A stretch of DNA of 38,775 nucleotides from an uncultured Bacteroidales bacterium (GCA_934667175.1 CAKULN010000026.1:1-38775), one strand, 5' to 3'; positions 7,695-17,126 are shown, counted from the stretch's first letter. The notes: generated from the sequence alone by a model not told the origin. Numbers and translations: made by a program.

Positions 7695-9206
7695 TTACTT
7701 GGAACTGAGGTATTCATCAATGGCGGCTGCGGCCTTGCGTCCTGCCCCCATCGCGAGGATGACGGTCGCGGCACCGGTGACTGCGTCTCCACCGGCGAAG
7801 ATGCCTTCTCTTGTGGTGCGGCCTTCGGCATCGGCCTCAAGACCGCCTCGACGTGTGGCCTGAAGTCCTTGGGTTGTATTGACGATCAGCGGATTTGGTG
7901 CGGTACCTAGAGCCATGATGACGGTCTCGGTCGGAATTTCGAACTCGGAGCCTGGAATCGGAACAGGGGAGCGGCGGCCGCTTGCGTCTGGCTCACCGAG
8001 CTCCATCCTGATGCACTTGATGGCCCTTACCCAGCCTTTTTCGTCACCGAGAATCTCGACCGGATTGGTCAGCATCTGGAAATCAATGCCTTCCTCCTTG
8101 GCGTGATGAACCTCCTCCTTTCTGGCAGGAAGTTCGTTCTCTGTACGGCGGTAGACGATGGTCGTGTCAGCGCCGAGCCTCAAGGCTGTTCTTGCGGCAT
8201 CCATAGCCACGTTTCCGCCACCTACGACGCAGCATTTCTTTCCTGCATGGATCGGGGTCAAGTAGTCCTCGCGGAATGCCTTCATCAGGTTGTTTCTTGT
8301 CAGGAACTCGTTGGCTGAGAACACTCCGTTGAGGTTCTCGCCAGGGATGCCCATAAACTTCGGCAGACCGGCTCCTGTGCCGACAAACACGGCTTTGAAG
8401 CCTTCTTTGTCCATCAGCTGGTCGATTGTGACTGTACGGCCGACAATCACATCGGTCTCGATCTTGACTCCGAGAGCTTTTACTGAATCTATTTCACGCT
8501 TGAGGACAGTGTCCTTAGGAAGTCGGAACTCCGGGATGCCATATTCAAGGACACCTCCGGCTTTGTGAAGAGCCTCGAAGATGGTGACGTCGTAGCCTTT
8601 CTTGGCGAGGTCGGAGGCGCAGGCTAGGCCGGCAGGGCCGGAACCGATGACGGCGACTTTTGTGCCTCCGGTCCCTTCGACAGGCTCAGGGACCGAAGAC
8701 TTTGGCTCAGTGATCGAAGATGTTGGCTCAGCAGTCGAGCCGGTCACTTCGACAGGCTCAGGGACCGAAGACGTAGGCTCAGCGGTCGAGCCGGTCACTG
8801 AGCTTGTCGAAGTGCCGGTGCGACTACTCTCCGCAGTGTGGTCAGCCACAAACCTTTCCAGTTTGCCTATGGCCACAGGTTCGCCCTTGACCCCAAGGAT
8901 GCAGCTACCCTCGCACTGGCTTTCCTGCGGACAGACACGCCCGCACACGGCCGGCAGCGAGGAATCCTCGGCTATAATCGCAGCAGCGCCATCGATGTCT
9001 CCGACCGCGACCTTCGCGATGAAATCAGGAATCTTCACGCTGACAGGACAAGCCTGAACGCAGCGTGGATTCTTGCAGTGAAGACATCTGGAAGCCTCTG
9101 TCGTGGCCTCTTCAAGGTTGTAGCCGTAGCAGACCTCGTCAAAATTATGTGCGCGAACCTTAGGATCCTGTTCGCGGACAGGTACTCTTGGTATTCTCTG
9201 TGCCAT
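7695..9206 (-). CDS. nfnB: NADPH-dependent ferredoxin:NADP oxidoreductase subunit B (NfnB, GltD-like), with repeat-derived insertion
   Basis: The 503-residue flavoprotein has the GltD/NfnB layout. An N-terminal double [4Fe-4S] domain has cysteines at 41, 44, 49, 53 and 88, 92, 98, 102. The FAD Rossmann motif GSGPAGLACASDLA lies near 188-201, a second nucleotide motif GGGNVAMDAARTAL follows, and the C-terminal FAD signature is GIFAGGDAVTGAATV. With the NfnA subunit encoded directly upstream it should form the cytosolic electron-bifurcating transhydrogenase coupling reduced ferredoxin and NADH to NADPH. A stand-alone GltD-like role is the alternative. The start codon overlaps the nfnA stop by one base. 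Residues about 127-182 (SVTG, EPVEVTG, SVPEPVEG repeats) are extra and encoded by palindromic repeats. They fall exactly between the Fe-S domain and the FAD domain. Confidence 0.92.
   Translation of the reverse strand: MAQRIPRVPVREQDPKVRAHNFDEVCYGYNLEEATTEASRCLHCKNPRCVQACPVSVKIPDFIAKVAVGDIDGAAAIIAEDSSLPAVCGRVCPQESQCEGSCILGVKGEPVAIGKLERFVADHTAESSRTGTSTSSVTGSTAEPTSSVPEPVEVTGSTAEPTSSITEPKSSVPEPVEGTGGTKVAVIGSGPAGLACASDLAKKGYDVTIFEALHKAGGVLEYGIPEFRLPKDTVLKREIDSVKALGVKIETDVIVGRTVTIDQLMDKEGFKAVFVGTGAGLPKFMGIPGENLNGVFSANEFLTRNNLMKAFREDYLTPIHAGKKCCVVGGGNVAMDAARTALRLGADTTIVYRRTENELPARKEEVHHAKEEGIDFQMLTNPVEILGDEKGWVRAIKCIRMELGEPDASGRRSPVPIPGSEFEIPTETVIMALGTAPNPLIVNTTQGLQATRRGGLEADAEGRTTREGIFAGGDAVTGAATVILAMGAGRKAAAAIDEYLSSK
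8661..8828. repeat. Palindromic repeat array inside nfnB, in open frame
   Basis: The array holds two forward copies (CCCTTCGACAGGCTCAGGG near 8671 and CACTTCGACAGGCTCAGGG near 8748), one inverted copy at about 8792-8816 and partly deleted copies with GGCTCAGCGGTCGAG-type sequence between them. It adds about 56 residues without a stop codon. The surrounding sequence on both sides aligns with ordinary NfnB/GltD domains. Confidence 0.9.
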
Positions 9207-10048
9207 TATATTCCCATTTTAGTTTTTTCTTCTGCCTCTTCGGCCTTGTACTGCCCAAGACGCCTCATAGCCTCGTCGAAATCCACGTCATAGCCGTTGA
9301 ACTCAGGACCGTCCACACATGCGAACTTCGTCTTTCCGGCCACCGTCACGCGGCATGCTCCGCACATCCCGGTTCCGTCCACCATCAGCATGTTGAGGCT
9401 CACGTCCTCCGGGATGCCGAGTTTCTTGCAGGTGAGCGTGCAGAACTTCATCATTATCATCGGACCGATGGACACGGCCTGGGTATATTCCTTACCCTCG
9501 CTGACCAGTTTCTCAAGCAGCCCTGTCACCATGCCGTGGAACCCTTCTGAACCGTCGTCGGTGCAAAGATAGAGGTTGTCGCATGCGGAGGCCAGTTCCT
9601 CTTTGTAGATCAGCAGGTCCTTGGTCTTCGCTCCGATGATGACATCTACAGCGACGCCTCTCTCGTGCAGCCATTTCGCCTGTGGATAGACCGGAGCAGT
9701 GCCGACACCGCCGGCGATGAATATGTACCTTTGGCCTTTCAGTTCCTCCTCGGTCTTGTCAACGAACGCGGAAGGGTTGCCCAAAGGACCCACGACATCG
9801 CTGAAGAATTCACCTTCAGCCTTGGAGATGATCGCGGCGGAGGACGCTCCGATGAGCTGGGTGACGATTGTCACCGTGCCGGTCTCCCTGTTGTAGTCAC
9901 TGATGGTAAGTGGTATTCGTTCGCCCTTCTCGTCGGAACGGACGATCAGGAACTGCCCCGGCTTGGCGGCCTCGGCAATCCTCGGAGCCGACAACACCAT
10001 CTTGCAGATGTTCGGAGTCAGCATCACTCTTTCAAGAATCTTGAACAT
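9206..10048 (-). CDS. nfnA: Ferredoxin:NADP oxidoreductase subunit A (NfnA; FAD/[2Fe-2S] protein of the PyrK/SudB type)
   Basis: The 280-residue protein is a ferredoxin-NADP reductase-like subunit: an FAD-binding beta-barrel at about residues 1-100 (RIPLTISDY flavin-contact motif), an NAD-binding fold with FIAGGVGTAPVYPQ near 110, and a C-terminal [2Fe-2S] cluster set GMCGACRV plus FACVDGPEFNG. This is the composition of NfnA, which binds NADH and carries the flavin next to the bifurcating NfnB. The same fold serves in PyrK, but no pyrD is present here and the partner gene nfnB follows with overlapping stop and start codons, favouring Nfn. It is the first gene of the pair and is divergent from an outer-membrane protein gene. 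Confidence 0.92.
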   Translation of the reverse strand: MFKILERVMLTPNICKMVLSAPRIAEAAKPGQFLIVRSDEKGERIPLTISDYNRETGTVTIVTQLIGASSAAIISKAEGEFFSDVVGPLGNPSAFVDKTEEELKGQRYIFIAGGVGTAPVYPQAKWLHERGVAVDVIIGAKTKDLLIYKEELASACDNLYLCTDDGSEGFHGMVTGLLEKLVSEGKEYTQAVSIGPMIMMKFCTLTCKKLGIPEDVSLNMLMVDGTGMCGACRVTVAGKTKFACVDGPEFNGYDVDFDEAMRRLGQYKAEEAEEKTKMGI

Positions 10049-10082
10049 AAGCTTTCAAAATAGCGTTATTAAATGTAGCGGG

Positions 10083-10114
10083 CAAATGTAGGAAATTAAG
10101 TCGATATTGCCAAT
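10083..10114 (-). promoter_or_regulatory. Promoter of nfnAB
   Basis: On the minus strand TACATTTG (10090-10083) matches the -7 consensus TAnnTTTG perfectly. ATTG (with TTG matching the -33 box) begins at 10114, about 20 bases upstream. The nfnA start codon lies 35 bases beyond, giving a short leader. Confidence 0.6.
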
Positions 10115-10280
10115 TATTCCGGAATATATGGTTGTCAACTATGAATATTTCTGTGTTAACATATTTGTTATGTGATATAACATTACTATTGCATACATTG
10201 AATATTATTATATTATGATATACTCTTTCTGCCATACTGACAGCCAAGAATCACTTTCATATTGAATAAGTACTAAAATG

Positions 10281-10313
10281 TTTAGGAATAATGAAAGTTT
10301 TTGCCTACTTTTG
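10281..10313 (+). promoter_or_regulatory. Promoter of the outer-membrane barrel gene
   Basis: TACTTTTG at 10306-10313 is a perfect -7 box. TTTA at 10281-10284 is a three-out-of-four -33 box about 21 bases upstream. Transcription would start about 60 bases before the ATG at 10383. The rest of the 334-bp divergent gap is AT-rich and contains no gene. Confidence 0.45.
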
Positions 10314-10382
10314 TTGCCATGGGATTCGGAACTGATGTTACAACTCTGATCTGACTAAGTTATATTCATATTCGCCACTTTT

Positions 10383-13274
10383 ATGAAACAGATTCTTGCC
10401 ACGCTGTTTTTTGTGATCACGGCTTCCTTAGGATTCCGGCTTGACGCTCAGATAGCCATCTCTGAAGATATGTTCAGCCGCACCTCCTTCAAGGTGACCG
10501 CGCAGGTTCTTGACTCGCTTACCAAAGAGCCTGTCGCCTTCGCATCAGCATACCTCAGGCATCCCAAGGACACGGTCATCACCAGTTTCGCCTTGACTGA
10601 CACCCTGGGAAAAGCGACGTTGAAGGACGTGGCGAAAGGCGAGCACCTTCTTTGCATCGAATATCTCGGCTACAAGCCTGTCTATAAAAGAATATACGTC
10701 CGCTCGGGAAATTATGACGCCAAGGTCATCCTTTTGCAGCCTGACGACAAAATGCTGAAGGCAGCGTCTGTCTCCGCTGTCGGTACTCCGATGGAGATGA
10801 AAGGGGACACACTTATCTATAACGCTTCTTCTTTTAGGGTTATGTCCAATGACAACCTTGCTGATCTTCTCAAGAAGATGCCTGGCGTGGAGGTTGGTGA
10901 GGACGGAACGGTCAAGGTCAACGGCAAGGAGGTCAGCAAGATCACGGTCGGCGGAAGGACGTTCTTCCTTGGCGACAACAAGGCGACTCTTGACAACCTT
11001 CCGGCCAAGATCGTGGACAAGGTGAAGGTTATTGACAAGGAGTCGGAATCCGCTGAGTTCACCGGCATCAAAGGTGAAAAGGAAAAGGTCATGGATGTGG
11101 AGTTGAAGGAGGAATATAAGAGCGGATGGTTCGGCAACGCGAAGCTGTCCGGAGGAACTACAGCTTCCGGCAAGGATGACAACGGATTCAAGGAAAGGAA
11201 GGATCTGCTGTTCAGCGGCTCGGCTATGGTCTCGGCCTACGGAGAGAAGAATCAGCTCACGACCATAGCGAGCGGGTATAATTTCATGGCGCCCGGATCT
11301 GGGATGTTTTTTATGTATGACGGTAGGGAGAGCGATGTGCCATCGTTGCCGTACAATGGAATGCATAAGAGATGGCAGGCGGGGACGAATCTGAATTCTG
11401 ATGTCATAAAGGGTTTCACCACAGATGCTTCCGTCGTCTATTCGTCAGAGAATGTGGACAAGCATTCGAGGACAGATCGTACATCGTTCAAGGAGGAGGG
11501 AGACCTCTTCGACACCTCTGACGAGGTCGAGAACGGCAATCTGGACAAGTTCAGTGTGAGAGCCGAGTTTAAGAAGAAAAACAGGAAGAAGACGACTCTT
11601 TACTTCCGTCCATCCTTCTCTTGGTATGACTACAACAGCACTTCGACCGTCAACTCGCAGTCGCTTATGGAGAACGAGGAGAGAAATCATTCCGAGTCAA
11701 ATTCATTCTCCAGAAAGAGAGGTGTCTCCACCGCCGGAGAACTCAGTACAGGAATCAAGAAACTGGGTAAGGACAGACGTGCGCTGACATTGGATCTTGA
11801 TTACACGTTGAGCTCTAATGAAGGAAACTCAACCGAATTTTCCAAAACATCGTTCACTTCTTCGGGTAACGAAGACATTCGCGATTTGACTTACGACAAA
11901 GACGGAGGTTACAGTGACATCAACGGCTCCGTCAAGTACGTTGAGCCGTTCGGCAAGAATTGGGCTGTGTCCACCACGTTGAGCTCACGCTATAGTGTGA
12001 GAAAATCAACCAGTGACGCGGCCAACGCCGACGGTTCCGCCAACGACTATTACTCCTCGGTGTCTGACAACTATTATTTCTCCAATGAGGGACAGCTTCT
12101 GGCACAGTACAACAAGGGAAAGACCAACGTACAGTTCGGAGGGCAGGCGAGACTTTACAAGAACGAGAACTACGCCCGCTCTTTCGGGCTTGACACCAAG
12201 ACCGGAGTTGACGAGTGGCAGACAACATTTTCACCTTTCGTGAATGTGAGGTATTCCGACAAGAACAACAATGTGTATTTCAGACTGTCCAGCAGTACCG
12301 CAAGGCCTTCTTCCTCCAGCATCGTGCCGACATTCAACATTGTCAATCCGACAAGGATCACGGCAGGAAACATCTACCTTAAACCTGCCACCACTGAATA
12401 TCTGAGCGCATCATATAGAGGTACGTGGGGAAAAGCCCGCTTTAATGGATGGATATTCGGAGATTATTCCTCCAACTCGCAGGTCTCCGCCATCTGGTTT
12501 GATGAGAACAGCGTCAGGTATTCGGTTCCGGTGAACACGAAGAAACCTTCCTATAATTGCAGTGCCGACTTTAACTTCTTCACACCGTTGTCCAAGAACG
12601 GCAAACTGCAATTCTCCGTCAACGGAGGCCTGAGGGTAGGCAGGTCGGTAAGTTATCAAAGCAAAGGCACGCTTGATGGAATTGACTTGGACTCTTTTGA
12701 CTACACTGGGTTTATGGACAATTTTTGGGGAGACTCTACCGGAGACCGCTTCTATTCCGGCCAAAGCGGATTCCATGAGAGTTTGACCAGGAGCCTCGAA
12801 ACTAGTTTAGGTATGACGTTGACTTTGAATCTTGAACGTTTCTCCATGCAATTTGCTCCTGTAGTCAACAATTCAAGATCCAGATACTCTTTGGATTCAA
12901 ATGCGAACACAAACTATTGGGGGACATACTTGAACGTACGTCCATCCTACACATCTCCTCACGAGTTTGAGTTTGAGTCGGAATTCACCTATGTGATCCT
13001 TCGTGGGTATGGTTCTGGTTATAATGACGACTATGTTCGCTGGAATGTAAGCATAGGAAAGAACATAAAGTCTTTCAACATCGCTCTTTCCGCACAGGAC
13101 TTGCTTGACAGCGCGAGGTCGCTCAGGCGTACAGTTCAGGATGATTACGTGCAGAACTCATACACCAATGTTCTTGGCCGCAGGATCATCCTTTCCTTCA
13201 CTTGGAACTTCGGCAAGATGGATGCCTCCAAGAGCGCAGCCGCTCAGGACGCTATGTGGAATATGGCGTACTAG
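10383..13274 (+). CDS. Outer-membrane beta-barrel protein with CarboxypepD-regulatory-like domain (TonB-receptor superfamily)
   Basis: The 963-residue product starts with a signal peptide (residues 1-23, ending LDAQ). A carboxypeptidase-regulatory-like beta-sandwich follows at about 33-115 (VTAQVLDSLTKEPVAFA to EYLGYKPVYKRIYV), then a plug-like region with the motif LADLLKKMPGVEVGEDGTVK and VNGKEVSKITVGGR near 160-200. The rest is beta-barrel with aromatic- and Asn-rich strands. It belongs to the Bacteroidetes outer-membrane beta-barrel family often labelled TonB-dependent receptor-like. Its ligand is unknown and no SusD-like partner or DUF4249 lipoprotein is adjacent. It is a single gene with its own promoter, and a large perfect inverted repeat follows the stop codon. 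The C-terminus extends about 20 residues past the last likely barrel strand (ILSFTWNF) and ends in NMAY, a mild oddity. Confidence 0.88.
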   Translation: MKQILATLFFVITASLGFRLDAQIAISEDMFSRTSFKVTAQVLDSLTKEPVAFASAYLRHPKDTVITSFALTDTLGKATLKDVAKGEHLLCIEYLGYKPVYKRIYVRSGNYDAKVILLQPDDKMLKAASVSAVGTPMEMKGDTLIYNASSFRVMSNDNLADLLKKMPGVEVGEDGTVKVNGKEVSKITVGGRTFFLGDNKATLDNLPAKIVDKVKVIDKESESAEFTGIKGEKEKVMDVELKEEYKSGWFGNAKLSGGTTASGKDDNGFKERKDLLFSGSAMVSAYGEKNQLTTIASGYNFMAPGSGMFFMYDGRESDVPSLPYNGMHKRWQAGTNLNSDVIKGFTTDASVVYSSENVDKHSRTDRTSFKEEGDLFDTSDEVENGNLDKFSVRAEFKKKNRKKTTLYFRPSFSWYDYNSTSTVNSQSLMENEERNHSESNSFSRKRGVSTAGELSTGIKKLGKDRRALTLDLDYTLSSNEGNSTEFSKTSFTSSGNEDIRDLTYDKDGGYSDINGSVKYVEPFGKNWAVSTTLSSRYSVRKSTSDAANADGSANDYYSSVSDNYYFSNEGQLLAQYNKGKTNVQFGGQARLYKNENYARSFGLDTKTGVDEWQTTFSPFVNVRYSDKNNNVYFRLSSSTARPSSSSIVPTFNIVNPTRITAGNIYLKPATTEYLSASYRGTWGKARFNGWIFGDYSSNSQVSAIWFDENSVRYSVPVNTKKPSYNCSADFNFFTPLSKNGKLQFSVNGGLRVGRSVSYQSKGTLDGIDLDSFDYTGFMDNFWGDSTGDRFYSGQSGFHESLTRSLETSLGMTLTLNLERFSMQFAPVVNNSRSRYSLDSNANTNYWGTYLNVRPSYTSPHEFEFESEFTYVILRGYGSGYNDDYVRWNVSIGKNIKSFNIALSAQDLLDSARSLRRTVQDDYVQNSYTNVLGRRIILSFTWNFGKMDASKSAAAQDAMWNMAY

Positions 13275-13280
13275 ACAAAT

Positions 13281-13338
13281 GTCGCTTCGACAGGCTCAGC
13301 GACCGGGTAGAGTTGGTCGCTGAGCCTGTCGAAGCGAC
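13281..13338. repeat. Inverted pair of palindromic repeats, likely bidirectional terminator
   Basis: Perfect 24-bp arms at 13281-13304 and 13315-13338 (core CTTCGACAGGCTCAG) enclose a 10-base loop. The structure fills the space between two converging genes, the outer-membrane barrel and metH. It should form a very stable hairpin in both transcripts and probably helps to end both, although no U-run follows on either side. Confidence 0.9.
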
Positions 13339-13364
13339 GAATATCAAGCATCAAGTACAACACT

Positions 13365-16300
13365 CTAAAGCAGATGCCCAAGGAAGCGTGCCTTGTCGGA
13401 ATCTGACATGCCACGGCGGCGGGCATATTCATCAATCGCTTTCCGGCTGACGTGGCGGATTTCCGGGTACGAGGCGTCAGGATGAATGAATATGAGTCCG
13501 CAGACGCTGGCGTCAGGAATCATGGCGCAGCTATCTAGCAGCGTGATGCCAAGTCTTTCTGATTCAGGCAAAAGCCTAAGAATATCCCGCTTCAGCGTGT
13601 GGTCCGGGCAACTGGAATATCCCGCCGCCGGCTTGATGACCTTCGCATCCTCAAATCCTTGAGGCAATGACTTATGAATATGCCCGCTCAGCCATTCGGA
13701 AGCCGCCTCTGCCAAAGTCAGCCGCACCGCCCGTGCCAGCATCGGTCCGTAATCCGTACTACAGGCAGGACAGTCACAACTTTCCGGATGAGATTCAGTG
13801 TGAACGCTGAGGGCAAACATCCCCATAGGGGAATCGAACCCATATTCCTTAGGCGGGACGAAATCAGCCAGAGATCGTCCTCCATCCTGCCGGAACATAG
13901 GCAGACGAAAATCCTGGGACTCAATGTCGTCACCTTCGCTATGGCAAGCGTCAAATCTTGCGGAAATCGTTATTGTGCAGGCGTTTTCCCTCTTTAATCT
14001 ATCAATCTCTTTAAGTGCGTCGCCACGGAGTTTCCTAAGTTCCTCGTGACCTGTTCCGGCCTTGATTCCCCAGATCGCGGCGAAAAGATTCCAGTCAAAG
14101 AACGGCAGCGCTTCGTCTATGCCCAACACTCTGGCGACAATATTCTCAAACTGCTCTCCCTTGATGAAACTTGAAGCCGGGAAAGGCTCGTGCGTTGTGT
14201 GTCCGGCTTTCTTTTGCGAGGACTGGGCGTAGAGTTCTCGGAGATGCTCCTGTTTCTGATGCTCTGCCGCTTCAGTGCCCTCTCTGTCAGCAATTAACTG
14301 GTTGGCAAGCACCGCGCTTGCGGATGCGTCCTGAGCGTAGAACACATGATCGTAAAGAGGCGCAAGCTTCACTGCCGTGTGGAGCGCAGAGGCCGCCGCT
14401 CCGCCAACAAGCAGGGGAGTAGTCAGCCCTCTGGCCGTCATCTCCTTGCAGATCTCCTCCATCTGGTAAAGTGACGGTGTGATCAGCCCACTGACACCGA
14501 TAAGGTCCGCTGAGGTCTCCGCGGCCTTCTCCAGAATCGTCTCCTTAGGCACCATCACTCCGAGATCTATGACCTCGAACCCGTTGCAGTTCAAAACAAT
14601 CCCAGTGATGTTCTTCCCGATGTCATGTACATCTCCCTTGACGGTCGCGAACACAATCCGAGGCTTTTTCCTCTCTGATTCTCCTGTCTCTTCCTCAATG
14701 TACGGTTGCAGCAAAGTCACCGCGTTCTTCATTGTCTTGGCCGACTTCACCACCTGAGGCAGGAACATCTTTCCTGCCCCGAACAGTTCCCCGACCCGTG
14801 CCATTCCGTTCATCAGCGGCCCGTCAATGATCTGCACAGGTTTCTCGTACTTGGCCAGACACTCGTTGATGTCCCTCTCCAGTCCAGAAGAATCACCCTT
14901 GACCAACGCCCTGATCAGTCTTTCCTCCACCGTCGCTTCGATGGTTGGTGAGCCTTGCCGAACCACAAGCTCAGCGACCGAAAGATTCTGTCTTTTTTTC
15001 AAGGTAGCTTCGATGGTTGGTGAGCCTTGTCGAACCACAGGCTCAGCGACCGAAGGATGTCCACCTTGTCCGGTCGCTGAGCTTGTCGAAGCGCCCGGAC
15101 CGCCACCAGCACCCGAATTGCCATCAGAGGTAGAAATCCTACTGGAATCTGTCCCCGTCAGCGCGCGGCCCGATAGGGTGGTGCTGCCATTTACCCGGAC
15201 AGGGCGCGAAGCGTAGGCAGCGTCCACCCTATCTGGGCGCGCGTTGACCTCAGCAGCATCCTTTTCCAACAAAATCCGCGAAGCCTTCTCAATCAACCTC
15301 TCCGTAGCCTCGGTATCCGAGTCCAGAATCACATCCTCCACACACCGAAGCAACTCCGGCTCAATCTCATCATAAACCCTAAGCATCCCAGGATTCACAA
15401 TCCCCATATCAAGCCCCGCTGAAATCGCATGGTATAGAAACACCGAATGCATCGCCTCCCTCACCTCATTGTTCCCCCTGAACGAGAACGAAAGATTGGA
15501 AACACCACCCGAAGTCCGACACCCCGGCAGATTGTTCTTTATCCACCTCACAGCCTCTATGAAATCAATCCCGTACCGAGAATGCTCCGGTATCCCGGTC
15601 CCCACAGGCAACACATTCACATCGAATATTATGTCGCACGCCCGAACCCCAACCTTTTCAGTCAGCAATGAATATGCGCGACTGCAAATCTCCACCTTCC
15701 TGTCATAAGTCGTGGCCTGCCCATCCTCATCGAAAGCGATTACGATGATAGCAGCGCCCAAAGCCTTGATCTCACGAGCCTTTTCAATGAATATTTCCTC
15801 TCCTTCTTTAAGTGAGATAGAATTGACAATGCATTTCCCTTGAGCGTTCTTGAGCCCCGTCACCAACGTCTCCCAGTGCGAGGAGTCGATCATTATCACA
15901 GCCTTGGCCACAGCCGGATCATTGGACACATAACGCAAGAACTTCTCCATCTCAAGGCGGGAATCCAGCATCGCGTCATCCATGTTGATGTCGATGATGC
16001 TCGCCCCGTTCTCAATCTGCTGCGCCGCGATCTGGAGTCCGGTCTCGTAATCCCCGGCGGCTATCAGTTTGGCGAACTTGCGCGACCCTGCCACATTGGT
16101 TCTCTCACCGACATTCGTGAAATTGTTCCTCCTGTCAACCGACACGCTTTCCAATCCGCTGACATAAAGAACATCGTCCGGTTCCGGAATAGTTCTTGGG
16201 GATATTCCTTTGACCGCTTCCGCCACTGCCTTGATGTGCTCCGGAGTCGTCCCGCAGCATCCTCCCACTATATTCACAGAACCGGCCAACGCCATTTTCC

Positions 16301-17102
16301 GGACAGACTCGGCCATCTGGGAAGGAGTCTCGTCATATTCACCCATCTCGTTAGGCAGCCCGGCGTTAGGGTAGCAGCTGACAGCGCAGGTGGCAAAAGA
16401 GGCGACCTCGGCGATCAGCGGAATCATCTCTTCCGCTCCGAGCGAGCAGTTGAGTCCGAAGGATAGCGGAGCACAGTGCTGGATTGAGCGAAAGAACGCT
16501 TCCATCGTCTGCCCGGTAAGTGTGCATCCGCTCCTGTCACTCATTGAGGCCGAGATCATTACAGGAATATTCTTGGCTTCGGGAATATGCCTGAGCACGT
16601 ACAGCGCCGCCTTCGTGTTCAAAGCGTCGAAGCATGTCTCGAACAGGAGCAGATCCACGCCACCACGAACCAACCCTCTAATCTGCACCTCAAAAGCCTC
16701 AGCCATCTCATCAAATGAATATGGCCGGAAAACCGGATCTCCTATGTCCTGAGCCAGGGACAGTGACTTGCTTGTCGGCCCTATGCTCCCGGCCACCCAA
16801 ACTTTGTGCGAAGCCTCATCGGCAGCCTTGCGTGCTATCCGCGCGGCAGCCTCGGCCATCTGTCCGGCTTTCTCGGAGAGACCATATTCGGATTGCGAAA
16901 TGCTGTTGGCACTAAATGAGTTGGTGGTGATTATGTCAGCTCCTGCTTTAATATATTCATTGTGAATCTCACCGATGATTTCCGGATCGCTCAGGTTGAA
17001 TGACTCGCTGTTGCCTTGAAGCCCTTTGCTCTGAAGCATCGTGCCCATCGCTCCGTCGAGGATGAGGATTCGTCTGGAGAGTTCGGTCCTTATGTCGTGC
17101 AT
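13365..17102 (-). CDS. metH: Cobalamin-dependent methionine synthase, with a repeat-derived insertion
   Basis: The 1245-residue enzyme transfers a methyl group from 5-methyltetrahydrofolate through cobalamin to homocysteine. All modules are present in order. The homocysteine domain (1-300) has ILDGAMGTMLQ and zinc ligands Cys219, Cys282 and Cys283 (GGCCGTT). The pterin domain is at about 325-590. The cobalamin cap and binding domain (about 727-910) has GDVHDIGKN with His826 as the likely cobalt ligand. The reactivation (AdoMet) domain is at about 960-1245. Residues about 619-725 are extra low-complexity sequence encoded by two kinds of inserted repeats and lie exactly between the pterin and cap domains. 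Despite this the length is close to the E. coli enzyme (1227), so ordinary linker residues are probably missing or the rest is compact. It is last in an operon 24 bp after metF. Confidence 0.95.
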   Translation of the reverse strand: MHDIRTELSRRILILDGAMGTMLQSKGLQGNSESFNLSDPEIIGEIHNEYIKAGADIITTNSFSANSISQSEYGLSEKAGQMAEAAARIARKAADEASHKVWVAGSIGPTSKSLSLAQDIGDPVFRPYSFDEMAEAFEVQIRGLVRGGVDLLLFETCFDALNTKAALYVLRHIPEAKNIPVMISASMSDRSGCTLTGQTMEAFFRSIQHCAPLSFGLNCSLGAEEMIPLIAEVASFATCAVSCYPNAGLPNEMGEYDETPSQMAESVRKMALAGSVNIVGGCCGTTPEHIKAVAEAVKGISPRTIPEPDDVLYVSGLESVSVDRRNNFTNVGERTNVAGSRKFAKLIAAGDYETGLQIAAQQIENGASIIDINMDDAMLDSRLEMEKFLRYVSNDPAVAKAVIMIDSSHWETLVTGLKNAQGKCIVNSISLKEGEEIFIEKAREIKALGAAIIVIAFDEDGQATTYDRKVEICSRAYSLLTEKVGVRACDIIFDVNVLPVGTGIPEHSRYGIDFIEAVRWIKNNLPGCRTSGGVSNLSFSFRGNNEVREAMHSVFLYHAISAGLDMGIVNPGMLRVYDEIEPELLRCVEDVILDSDTEATERLIEKASRILLEKDAAEVNARPDRVDAAYASRPVRVNGSTTLSGRALTGTDSSRISTSDGNSGAGGGPGASTSSATGQGGHPSVAEPVVRQGSPTIEATLKKRQNLSVAELVVRQGSPTIEATVEERLIRALVKGDSSGLERDINECLAKYEKPVQIIDGPLMNGMARVGELFGAGKMFLPQVVKSAKTMKNAVTLLQPYIEEETGESERKKPRIVFATVKGDVHDIGKNITGIVLNCNGFEVIDLGVMVPKETILEKAAETSADLIGVSGLITPSLYQMEEICKEMTARGLTTPLLVGGAAASALHTAVKLAPLYDHVFYAQDASASAVLANQLIADREGTEAAEHQKQEHLRELYAQSSQKKAGHTTHEPFPASSFIKGEQFENIVARVLGIDEALPFFDWNLFAAIWGIKAGTGHEELRKLRGDALKEIDRLKRENACTITISARFDACHSEGDDIESQDFRLPMFRQDGGRSLADFVPPKEYGFDSPMGMFALSVHTESHPESCDCPACSTDYGPMLARAVRLTLAEAASEWLSGHIHKSLPQGFEDAKVIKPAAGYSSCPDHTLKRDILRLLPESERLGITLLDSCAMIPDASVCGLIFIHPDASYPEIRHVSRKAIDEYARRRGMSDSDKARFLGHLL
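14928..15095. repeat. Palindromic repeats with nested 24-bp elements inside metH
   Basis: Two composite copies of the palindrome are split at CTTCGA by a 24-bp insert (14942-14965 and 15014-15037, each starting TGGTTGGTGAGCC and ending GAACCA). One unsplit inverted copy (GCTGAGCTTGTCGAAGC) lies near 15076-15093. On the coding strand these give SVAEPVVRQGSPTIEAT twice and ASTSSAT once, with no stop codon. Confidence 0.9.
15162..15244. repeat. Second, unrelated inverted-repeat element inside metH
   Basis: Imperfect arms of 27-28 bp at 15162-15188 and 15217-15244 share CGCGCG, GATAGGGTGG and GCTGCC blocks in inverted order around a 28-base centre. The element codes in frame for the residues about NARPDRVDAAY to TLSGRALT. 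It shares no core with the CTTCGACAGGCTCAG family, so metH has received at least two kinds of element in the same linker. Confidence 0.75.
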
Positions 17103-17126
17103 GCTGTCGGTATATTCGTTGATTGT

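Noticed and set aside
10383..13274. SusC/SusD-type polysaccharide locus
   Set aside because: No SusD-like gene accompanies either outer-membrane barrel gene; the second one is paired with DUF4249 instead.
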